DNA from: Trichobilharzia szidati
Lineage: Eukaryota > Platyhelminthes > Trematoda > Strigeidida > Schistosomatidae
Direction of reading: 5' to 3'
Length of the DNA: 64,000 nt
Assembly: GCA_944472155.2 (NCBI GenBank)
Contig: OX235275.1
Span: forward strand, 25,074,436 to 25,138,435
The notes under the pieces were generated by a model. That model worked only from the letters and a program-made list of their open reading frames with translations, was not told the origin of the DNA and made no database searches. This document shows, one piece after another, positions 27,101-39,100 of this stretch (positions within the stretch are counted from its first letter, which is position 1; every line of letters begins with the position of its first letter). A program made the translations under genes and the position numbers.

Positions 27101-30100
27101 GTCGACTTTCGATTGCACCAAAGGGGAGTATGTTGTCGGGTAGACGGGAACTAACTTAGCTGTAAGATCGATTCTGGTAAGTGACTGTCATCTCCGGAGA
27201 GTATTTTTCCTCACACCTGACTTGCTGTACCCCACTGTTGTTTTGCAGAATTCTCTATATTACAGGAAGAATTTCTTTTTCGACAATGTCACCACCAACT
27301 AGATTGTACATTAGTATATATATATATATAGTTTAGTAAAGGGGTGAGAAAAGGTCCAGGACTACTTCCAGTTGACGGTTTGGATTATATAACGAAAAAC
27401 CAGAATAACAAACAGAGTGTAGAGACGTGATTATAACAGAAAAATACACTGGAGGTTTGAGTAAGAGAATGTAATTGGATAACCATTTTTGAGAGATTCG
27501 ACTATTTATGTACGTCGGTGGCACAATGGTGAGGACTCTCGTCGACCATGCCCCTGCCGACGCACACCTGATATCAATGGTCGGCCTGCAAAATTTGGGC
27601 TACCGATATCACATGCTGAAAATTCCATACCTGTACCAAAAAATACGGTGTGGAATCAAGCTGTAATAAAAAAAACAACAAAAAAAATGTGATGGCCATC
27701 GTAGAAACAAAGGTTGAAGGTACTTCTTTTGAATATAATATCACAGAGGTGGCTTAAATTTTAAGATTGCTATTCCCCCAGAAACCACAGGAGGAACGGA
27801 CGAGGATGTCAAATCGAGAATCGGGAAGGCGAGAAACACATTCATCAACCTGAAACCAATCTGGAAATCTTCGTCACTCAGCATCAACAACCAAATTCGG
27901 ATTTTCAATACAAACGTCAAGTCAGTCAGTTCTTCTATACGGATGAGAAACTTGGCGGGTCACCAAGAATATTTCCAACAGCCTGTTGCAGAACTTTATC
28001 AACAACTGTCTTCGCTCTATACTGAAGATCAGATGGCCGGAAAGAATCACCAACAAGAAACTATGGGAACGAACAAAACAGGAACCAATCGTCCAACAAA
28101 TATGCAGGAGAAAGTGGAGATGGATTGGACACTCGCTGAGGAGGCCGTTGGGTGACATCGCGCGTCAGGCCATTGCTTGAGTGGAACCCGAAAGGGAAGC
28201 GGCGAGTGGGACGTCCAAGGGTGACATGGAGGAGATCGTGTGATGAGGAACTGAAACACTATGGATTAACATGGATGCAAGTGAAAAGTACAGCAGAAGA
28301 CAGAAGCAAGTGGAGACGTGCAGTTGAAGCCCTATGTTCCACTAGGAACCCAAGGGAACAATAATAATAATAATAATATATTCCCCCAGAGGTTTGATAG
28401 GATCTTGTGTATGGTACTTTGAACGATTTTTGAAATGGAACTGCGTGTCTTGAGTTCACTAGGTGTTCTGTTACCGAACTATATACACGTACACTTGCGT
28501 CCTCCCTTTGCTAGCCAGACTGGATAGTGTTCCTCAGAGCGTTTTGACAGGTGGACGCATGGTACAATCAGTGTTCTCAACTCCACAAGAGCATGCATAT
28601 GCATGCGAATTTTGGCCCAGTGAGACAGCTTATCTTTCATGTGTTGACCGAATAGTTTCTTGTGGAATTTCTGCATCAGTATCACTTTTAAATTTGTGAT
28701 TGATTCAACAGAAGAATCATGTCTGGGATAACCTGAACCTGTTCATCACCTTTCTTTGATTTCACCTTATTGTCTATGAATCTGAGTGGGAAACCAAATG
28801 CCATCAAGATTCTCCACAGATTTTGCAGCTCTCCATGTAAAGATTCCTCAGTATATATATATCTTCCGGATTCTTGAAGAGGATAACAGCATAGTAAATG
28901 AGATTTCTGTTTCTGTTTAGACGGACGAAACTTTGAAAATTGATAAAATATCGGTTGCATTTGAACTTTTTGTCGATTGGATCTCCTCCCCAGCTAGTAG
29001 TTATCAACATTTCCTCACAGCTGAACAACATCGAGTCGGATACAACTTAGTGTAATACACTTTATTTGTAATCCCGCCTATTTGTTAACCGTGTATTATT
29101 CGTTATAGAATTTGACTCTCAACTGGAAATATTTCTGGAACTTTACCTCACCAGTAAATACCAATCAGCAAAATGATCTTGAATGCACCAATCATATGAC
29201 AAGGGCTATCTTCACGAATTATATATATATATAATTTTGATTAGAGCTTGATTCCACACCGTATTTTTGGTACAAGTATGGAATTTTCAGCATGTGATAT
29301 CGGTAGCCCAATTTTGCAGGCCGACCATTGATATCGGCTGTGCATCTGGAGGGGATCGAATCCCGGACCATGTGCATGGTTGGCGGGAGTCCTAACCGCT
29401 GTGCCACTGACGCACAAGACACAGGATGCCTTTCTCTGAGGTGTGACAAAACAGCAACTCCCAGTTTTCCATAGGAGTATCAATAGAGAGGTTAGATCAC
29501 ATTTTATACATGTATTCATCAAAATGGCTTTAAATAACATCCTTTAATGGTTGTCTCTAATCCTTTTCTTCAATCTTCCTCAAAATCCTTCGGTGGAGCT
29601 GGCGTAGGTGCTTGTAATAGGATCCACAAAATCATTCGTTTGGTTGACTGCGTGGTAAATTTATCGAAGGGATGACAAGGAGTTATATCCCTTCCAGAGT
29701 CATCTGTGTGTATTATAGATCCTCGTTTCACCAATCGAATGATAAGGGGGGGTATTACCTTAATTGACTTCCTGTCTGTTATTCTCTCGATGAATCCTTT
29801 CCGTAGAGAGGTGCCGTATTAACCAATCACTCAAAGATTCAAGTATTGGTTTGTAGGAATTTGATTGATTGATTGATTGCAGGATTTCATCATGAGCTGA
29901 CATTGGTTAGTGAGCCATTGGTAAACTTGTGAGTACTGGGGTGCGAATCCCGATGGGTGCGTACTGATGAAGAGTCCTAGTCTAGGACGAAACGTCTGTC
30001 CACCACTCCCAGGTTTTCCAATGTTTCTCTAACCAAGTTTGATTGTTCACCATTAACTTTAAGGATAAAATGAGTTTTATAAAATTCCACATGAATAAAA

Positions 30101-33100
30101 TAATAATAACAATAATAATAGTGTAACGACAGAAGACAAGGGCCAGGCAACAGATTGTTTATTGAGAGAATCAACAGATATTTATAGATTTTTTGTACAT
30201 TATTATTAGCGTTATTGTTAGCAGACAGGTGACGTCTTCCGATTGATTGTTTTCCTGCTGAAGGTTATTCTGTCATCTCTTTGTTGTGATATATCTGCTA
30301 ATCGTATCCTCCCACGTGAAGTCTGCTGTGATTGGTTGTTGATTTCCTCAAGGTTAGGCTTTCTTCTTGTTTTCTCTCCTGATGACTCATTTTCGGCTGG
30401 CAGACAGCTCTCTCACCACAATAGTAATCGAAAGGTGTAGAAACGTTAAACAGAGAAAATGTATTTAAGAAAAATGCCAGAGAATTTTTAGGCGCTTTGT
30501 TTGTTAGCACTTGGATTAGGGGGCTATGTCAGTATATAGTTTAGATGAAAATTGCTACAGACCACCAACAACCCCATTTCAAGTTAAGGTGGTTGTAGGA
30601 AATCGAAAGGCTTCCTTTCAGTTTAAACCCAACTCTGAATGTCTGCGGTCCGTCGGTAGAGCGCTCGTCAATCACCTAGTTTTTTCGAAGATCGATCCTC
30701 GGCCAACGCACTCCTTTGCCTCGCTAAGCCAATAGTAAGGCCGGTAAAGAGACGGAAGTTAGGGCGTGGATGAGGCCAGTAACCTCACGCCATAAAAGTG
30801 AAACCCACTTCTATTGAAACTTCTGAACTCTGTTCCACCGAGAACGTTTCTGAGAGTCACATATGTATGTATCCTCATTAATCAGACTTCTTTTTATTGT
30901 CATTATTATTGTTGTTGCTTTTGTTGTTGTTGTTGCTATTTATACAACAGGGATATTGCCGCGGCTATTTCTCGATATGAACAATATCAATTCGATAGAA
31001 TTCATTATGTGGTAAGATTTCTTCAAATTTATCTACAACATATACATTTGTTTCTTTGGTTGTTTGTCCATTTGTATATATGATAGACTCACGAAGAGAT
31101 TATCGATTGATGATTGATTGATTATTGATCAATATACAGTAGTCAATACACACACACACAGTCCGTCCCTACGGCGATAGCTGCTACGTTGACATGATGA
31201 TGGTGTTGGTCTTTCACATGTCACCTAGTCAGTCTAATGAGCTACACTGGTTAGAACTACCCTACCACGCTAGAATGGCTGTTTGGTAGATTGTTATTAG
31301 ACTAAAAGCAGTTACTATCATAGTGTATGTGGTTTACGCTACGTTGGGTGTGTGTGTGTGGACGAAGTTATACTACCGGGGTATAGGGGCGGAAGTAACA
31401 GGAATAAGGTGGTTTCTCTCAAGCAATCATTAAGCTAGCTATTCTGCGTCCTCCTCCCTCCTCCTCGCTTTGGAAAGGGATGTTTTAAGAAAAGGTTGGC
31501 TCACAAAATTGTACATCTTCATTCTCCTCGGTGATGTATTTTTTTTGTTTTTAGGCAATGAGTTCCTGATCGATTCCTCTCTGTCATGGAGCTCTTTGCT
31601 GCTAATACTTTTCCTGGAGAGAAGCATTTGATCTTCAGTATGAAGCCAGCAAAGACACCTGTTGATATAAAAGTTTGTGTTCAATTCTTTGAAATGCCTT
31701 TTGTGATGCTCTGTATCCTTGGAAGAACATATAGAATATCTGATGAATCTTGTTTCATATACTGAGTGAGACAGATTTTCAAAATGGATTTCACAGTGTT
31801 AAAGGTCTGTCTTGCCTTTCCGGTCCTGGATTTGACGACTTCATCTTTTCTGTCTGTGGTTAAAACAGTTCTGCCTGGCCTGATAAGTGAAATTCCATTG
31901 ATAGTGATTGGTGCCTGTTGTTGTTGTTGTTGATCATTGGGTATCTCTATCAACTCCGTTTTACCTATATTTTCACTTGTGAAGTCCTGTTTTCGCTGCC
32001 TACCTCTTCTGCCGACTTATTGGTTGGTTTTCACCTGTAGATTGTCGAGATTGTGTGATATGTAGACATAAATCATCCGCGCAAAGTTCAGATGTTCTAC
32101 AGTCTTCTTGCCGGTCTAATGCATCCCCATGCATCTTCTTTCTCCCCAGCCCACCGCGATCTTTTGTTTGGTGGTCCAACCCACCACAATCAGGAATGTT
32201 ATCAGCGGGGATGGTAGGCAGCCAGACGGCATCGTCTTACTCCTAATGTTTGTTTCAATAAAGTAACAATTTCAAATTGATATTATTACTACTCCCTTGG
32301 GTTCCGAGTGAAGTATAGGGCTTCAACAACACATATCCACTTTGTTCTATTTGGTGCTATCTTTTTCAACTGGGTCCACGATTGCTCATAATCTCTCGTC
32401 TCCTCCTCTAACTCGCACGATCTCCTTCATTTCACTGTGGGATGACTCATTCGTCGCTTCGCATTAGCATTCCACTCGAACAATGTTCTGCATTGAGCGC
32501 GTTGACATTCAATGGCCTTCTCAACGTATACCCGCTCTAACTCCATTTTCTCCTATATATTTGTTGAGCAATCGACTATTGGTTGGTTTGTTCCACTGCA
32601 GAGTTTCTTGTTGCCGGCAAACTGGGGCCAGAGAAGGCAGCTGTTGATAAAAGTCTGTAACTTGTCGGCAATCCTTTTCGTGACGCGCAGTGCAAGTTTC
32701 TGACACATATAGAAGAACTGACTGACTGCCTTCACATTTGTGTTGGGAATCTGACTCTTATTCTTTATACTGACTGAGTATAGAAGATTTCCAAACTGAT
32801 TTGAGGGTGATCAAGATGTATCTTGCCCTTCCGATGCTGGCTGGATTTCACATCTTCATCCGTTCCGACCACCTGTAGTTGAAACGATGCTTTCTAGATA
32901 AGTGAAAGAATTAACCTCTGTTAAGTCTCTCCTGTTGATGGTGATTGGTTCTGGTTGTTGTTGCTGTCGGTTGGTTAGTTATCTTCATTGCCCCCGTCTT
33001 CTCCATGTCCACGTGGAGTCCTGTCATCGCTGCCTGCTTCTTCAGCCAGTTTGTAGGTTTTCGCCTGTCTGTAAGTCTTCGAGTTTGTGTGACACAGATA

Positions 33101-36100
33101 TCAGAAGATGTACATGGATGGTTGGTTTATGCTAATGTGGCTTTCAGCGCCATATATTCATGAGTTAGGATCCTGTGCGACGTATTTCAAACTAAGCGGT
33201 TGAATATTATTATAGAGTATACTACTTACGGGAAAACGTAAGTAGTAGATCGAATGAATAATATAACCTGTTATTTTACATCTTCTGTTGATTCTATAGG
33301 TAGAAATTGGACAACGTTTACACTTTCAACAATTACATTATGTCCTCGTACAAATGGGTTACAAATGGCCTGTTTTGTAAGTCTTACTTATTTTTAACTA
33401 CTTATTATTTAAATAAGTAGACTATACATATTTGTAAAAAGAAAATGTATGCAAGGTCATGTGGTTTTTGATTTCCTCTACAGAGCAGACTATTTTGTTT
33501 CTCCGAGTAAAATTTCTCTTGGACTTTAATAACTGCTAACTTCTTACATAGGGTGGGGACCAGTCAGTCAGTAATGTAGAACTCAGTCACTCGGAAAAGA
33601 TTTTATATGTGGTGGTGTGTAGGTTATGTGGAATTTTGAGGCTATGGCCAACTGGCTGAAAGACGAACCACTTAAACCTGTGACCTATATTTCCACTACT
33701 AACCGAGCCCAACTATACAGAACTACTGGCTGATACTGGTGAACATTATATTCGTCCAATGTTTTGGGACTCTTCCACAGTATTCAACTTTGATCCCACT
33801 CCACTGGGGATGGAATCCACCACCTTGAAATGGTTAAGAGGCGGACCGACTGACCATTCATCCATTGGAACGCAATACAATCGCTCATGAATTCTGATTT
33901 CTACCAGCTCGCCTTGTGACCTTGATGTCCTGGGTTCGAACCCTGGCGGTGGGTGGGTGCGTACTTCTGAAGCAGAGTCCCAAACTCGTCTGACGAAACA
34001 GCTAGCTGTCTGGCAGTACTCCTTGTGGCTGGGTTTCCAGTGGTTCTCTAATTGATATCAATTCATGATAAAATCTTGAAACCAATTCTAATTTATGCCA
34101 GTTTGCGATACACACATATTCCACTGGCGTCCATTATCATCATAGGTGGTGGTCTCCCTTAGCGTGTGCCTGACACATTTTCAAGTTTCGATGTAGTTGG
34201 AGATGTAACTGCTTCACTGCCAACAATGTTTTATGTCCGTTTGATCGTAAGCATAAACATGCGCGAACCAGGGCATGATCAGAGTCTACGCACGTGTTCC
34301 AGAAGGAGCGACAGTCTTCTACTGACCCTCGCCAGCGATACCCTATCGCTATGCGGTCTATCTGAGTCCAGCGTTGATTTGATGATGGAGGTCACCAGAT
34401 TACGCAGTGTCTCTCTTTGTGCCTAAAGTTTGTGCTGAGTAGGAACAGATGATTATCTGAGCAAAACTGTAGAAGACGATCACCGTTGTCGGTTCGTCAG
34501 CAGGGATCTCCATACGTACCACCCACATACATCTCAGTCTGGCACAACTTCCCTACTTGGGCATTGAAGTCGCCTGCTAAAAAAACTATATCTGAACGCT
34601 TTGCTTTTTGCAGCAAATTAGAGAGTTTAAGGTGTAAGTCATTCTTTAGTTCATCCGAACTGCATTCTGTTGGGGCGTAAGCGGAGACTACAAAAAGGCA
34701 ACGACGGGTAGCGCCGTCTTTCCTTTTTTTTAACGGACCCGTTCAGACGGACCGCACACATACGACTATCTACTGAGATCCAGTCAAGAAGTGATTTTTC
34801 CGCCCTAACACTCAGTGCTATCCGTACACCTGCGAGTCCTCGTGCGCTAGCTGAGGGGTCTCCTGACACCCTTAAAGGGAATTTTGCAGATTCACCTTGT
34901 TGACTGGGTGAGGTCAAGTGAATGACCACATTCGGGTCTTGTATGCGTGTCTCTGAAACACAACATACATCCATGGCTCTAGATTCCAGAGTTCTTGCTA
35001 GTGATGCCTGTTGTCCGATTTGGCAGAGGGTCCTGACGTCGAATGCTCCTATATGAAGTTGGCGATGTGGCTTTAAGAGGTTATCTATGGTGTTTCTATG
35101 GCTCTCATCGTTGTTTATGGTCACAGAGCGAAGTGGAGAGGACTCACTAGCCTTCAGAATAGTACTAACTGTAGTAGAGAAGCAAGATGAGGAAGGTGAT
35201 GTGAATAAAGGAGAATGATGCTCAGGAAGGCTTCGTGTGCTTTTGGAAGTTTGTGGGCGGCTGTTATTTCCCGGCTGACCACACCATGGAAGTTGATTGA
35301 CTCTTCGGGTACCTGAAATAGAAAGAGGGTTAGTTTTGCGTGACCTCAGAGTCCAGAGAACAATTGCTTGAGGCCTGTCACACACGGCCTGTATGAACTG
35401 GTTTCCTGGATTGGTTCCTTATTAGTAAACTTACCGTGGGTTACGGACCACCGTAGGTGGGGTAAGTCGGGATGTGCAAATTTTAGGGTCGACTTTTTCT
35501 AGCCCCCTCAACCTCTCCAGAGTGGAGAGACAGTATAGCTGGCTGGCATGCTGGTCATCTGAGGGAAACACCTTACTGCTGTTGCATCCCTGTTCCCTAG
35601 CAGTACACAAAGCTGGTAACTGCTTTTAGTCTAATCGCTATCCTAACAACCTTCCTGGCATGGTAGGACCTGCCGGAACAATAGTTTCAGCCAGTGTAGC
35701 TTGTTGGGTCATCGCGATGTGCAAGCCCGACCACCACGTCAAGGTAGCACATCAAAGAGTGTGCTGGTCTAAGAAGACTTGAAACAAGTGACATCTTTGC
35801 GCTGTTGGTATGTGATGATCCGAAGTGTAAATATTAGTAGTTGGAGTGTATTTTCTTCCCGAAATATATATATATACATTAAAATGTCTACTTTCCCTCC
35901 TCGTAACTAGACAGTCTAGAAATCGTAGGGTCACCGAAGTCTGATTCCTCTTGCTTCCGAAGTAAACTGAATGCTGCGGGATAGATTGTGAGCACAGTTT
36001 CTCCAAGAATGAATTGTCTAGATTTTGTCTTAGCACAACGAAAGAAAGTATCATCAACGTGTATCTCAGCCATATTTTAAGCGTAAGTATGTTTGAGAAG

Positions 36101-39100
36101 ATGTTATCTTGAAATGTATTCATGAAAAGATCAGCGATTATTGAGGAAATTGGTAAACCCATTAGGTAAAAACATGCTGTTTTTATAATTTTATGCGCTA
36201 ATCAAATCCAACAATATATACACATGGTTTTGTTATCTTTATCAATTGGTCAACTTGATAAGCATGTAAACATCACCCAATACTGATGAAGTATGATTAA
36301 GTTATTGTATATATAAGATGGGATTTTATAAATTCCGGTTTAATGGTACCACTTTGATAAAGCTATTAGCAGTGGCATTAAACAACGAAACGTCTGTAAA
36401 ATGAAGCAATATCGTGTTGTTTTACTACTCATTTATTGGGAAATACAAAAGTTCTTTTTTTTTAAAATTCCTTCACGTTCCCAGTGGAACATAGGGTGGC
36501 TACAAATTACGAGATGGGGTTGCTAGCCACCTCATGCACAACCTTTCCTCTTTACCAGTCTCAGTACTGACTTAGCGAGGTAAAGGAGGAGTGCATCGGT
36601 GGCCGGGGATCGAGCCCCGAACCATATGTGGCGTGGTTGGCGAGCATTCTACCGCCGTGCCACCGACTCACAAAACCAGGGAGTACTGAACAGCTATTTC
36701 TTTCTATTTTGGGAGTCATCGACTGTACTCACCCACTGCACCAGGGTTCAAACCCAGGACCTTCTGGTTACAATGCAAGCTCGTATACCATTTAGCCACT
36801 GGGACCTGAAATACAAAAGTGCTTTATAATTATGAATATCATATACCCAATGCCCGAAGTTTTTCAAACTGAACTTGGTTTGGATATATATACATATCTT
36901 TTTCCTTTCTCTTCTGTAGATCAGTCAAATGGGATCATGATGATGATGATGATGATGAAAGTAATCAGGGTGTGAGTAATCCTCAATGTGCACATCACTT
37001 GCATATACCATTTGGTCGTGTTATAGGTATGAGTACAAGGAAAGGTGAAGGTTTATTTCTGTCGAATATATTAGACAATGCTCAACAGTTTATGCTGAAT
37101 AGAATGAAATCCTCAAGAAGTAAGCTGGACTGTAATGCTTCTTTTGTTTGTTTGTTTGTTTCTTGGTTCTGTTTTTTTCTGCTCTGTTTCGTTTCCCCCA
37201 CCTCTCCATCGTCCCACTTACTCGCGTAATACCAACCGATAATCTGAAAAAAGGAAACATCCATAGTCCCGCTAGAATTGTGGCGATTCTGTCTGTCTGT
37301 TTTCGACATAGAACTTTGCACAATGTGCGGCAGTTCAAGTCGCCACACTCCATGTAGCACACAAAGCAAGAGAAGAAAGTAGGAGAAATGCATAATACAG
37401 AGACAGTAAACAGAGGTGTGAGACAAAGGAATAGTAATAACGAAGAACAAAACAGTTTCATTGGAAATCATAAGTCAATCACAAGGAGTGGATGCATCTG
37501 CACTATCCATTGAGAACGATCACTTTGAGCCATGTCACCAATTGTTTCCAACCATTGGTTTTTACCGTCCCGAGGACCCCAACCAGTCGGGAAGTCTACA
37601 CCTTCCTACGTGGCTTAGACTAACTGTTGTGGATTTCATTGACTGGTGCCATGTTTTCGTTTGACCGCCGCTAGCTCTTTTCCAGCCTGACCCTATATCA
37701 GCTAACATTGCCCATTGTCGAGGAAGGTATACGTAACACATGTCCTAACCATCTCAGTCGATGTAATTTCATAGCCTCGTCGATTGATTTCCAATTCCTA
37801 CTTACCTAGCACTCGACGCCTAATCTCAATATTGCTCACTTGATTATACCACTTCACCTGGGAGATAGAACGCAGACACCTATGATCAAAGACAGCTAAT
37901 CCTTTCATGTCTTTCGCTCTCAATGACCAGCCATAAAGGAGGACGAAGCGAACTGCCGAGCAGTAAACACGCCCTTTGGTCGATAGTTGGATATCACGTC
38001 TACGCCATAGACGGCGTAAACTGGCATATACGAAACTAGCCCTCTGTATCCGTGCTGAGAGTTCGTTAGAGATCAACCCGTTGGGGCTGATGGTACTTCC
38101 CAAATAAGTGAAGTGGTCAACGTGCTTCTACCACTTCACTTCCTATTTCTAATCTGGGAGTCAGTGTAGTCCAATCCTGCAGCATCATCTTACATTTTAC
38201 AGGGGCGAATCGCATGCCAAACATTCGTAGATTGGCGCTCAGGGTGTTCAGAAGGCTCTGAATTTTGTCAGCGTCTTCACCTAGAAGGACTACATCATCT
38301 GCATATTCTAAGTCAACGAGATTATTCCTTGTGGTAGCAAGTCAATCCCTGAGTCGCTGAAGTGAGTTAGGGTTAAGTCCATTAGTACATCTTTGATGAA
38401 GTTGAATAGAAATGAGGATAATGGGCATCCTTGACGGACGCCACTAGTCGTTACCACTTCAGATGACAACTCGCCGTAAGCCCTCACCTGGCTGCATGTA
38501 TACGAGTAAAGTGCCTTAATCAGTGCAATGTATTTTCTCGGCATTCCTTTTACAGCCAAGCATCGCCAGAGAACTCCTCGGTCGACAGAGTCGAATGCGA
38601 TTGTGGCGATTCGCATTTCATCACTCAAAGATAGTCACAGAGACCATCCTCCCTCCACTTATCTCCGCAGATCGCATTCTCAATCAGTAGGTAAATCTTT
38701 CAGCTGCATAGCTGCTGCTGCTTCACATGCTTGTATACCTACCACCACCTTACTGCTGAAAGTTCAGTAATATTCATCTCATGAATGACAATCCAGTGTG
38801 GTAGTGACAGGTCGATACAACATCAGATATATATGACAATTATCACAAAGCAGCAGCTATGGTTTAAAATCGGATAACCCTACAAATCAGCAAAGAATTT
38901 TCAAACTACAATCAAGTGGCTAGTTGTCACTGGATGAGATGTATTGTTCACTGTTTCCTTCCGCAATTACTGTAACAGTAGAAGACAAGAGTGGTTGGTA
39001 ACGGAATGTTTATCTGGAATTTGATATCTCTACATACAGAGAAATCATGTATAACTTATCTCCAAATCATCAATTGTACGGATCTTTCGTGTTGTGCTTG

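Noticed and set aside
31681..31953. Poly-Gln host protein
   Set aside because: The Gln run lies in a segment ([20 protein letters not shown]) found in other RTE-A copies.
34651..35385. Host gene encoding an endonuclease-like protein of 244 codons
   Set aside because: It matches the APE domain of non-LTR elements and continues after a frameshift into GDFN and SDH motifs; it is LINE-B.
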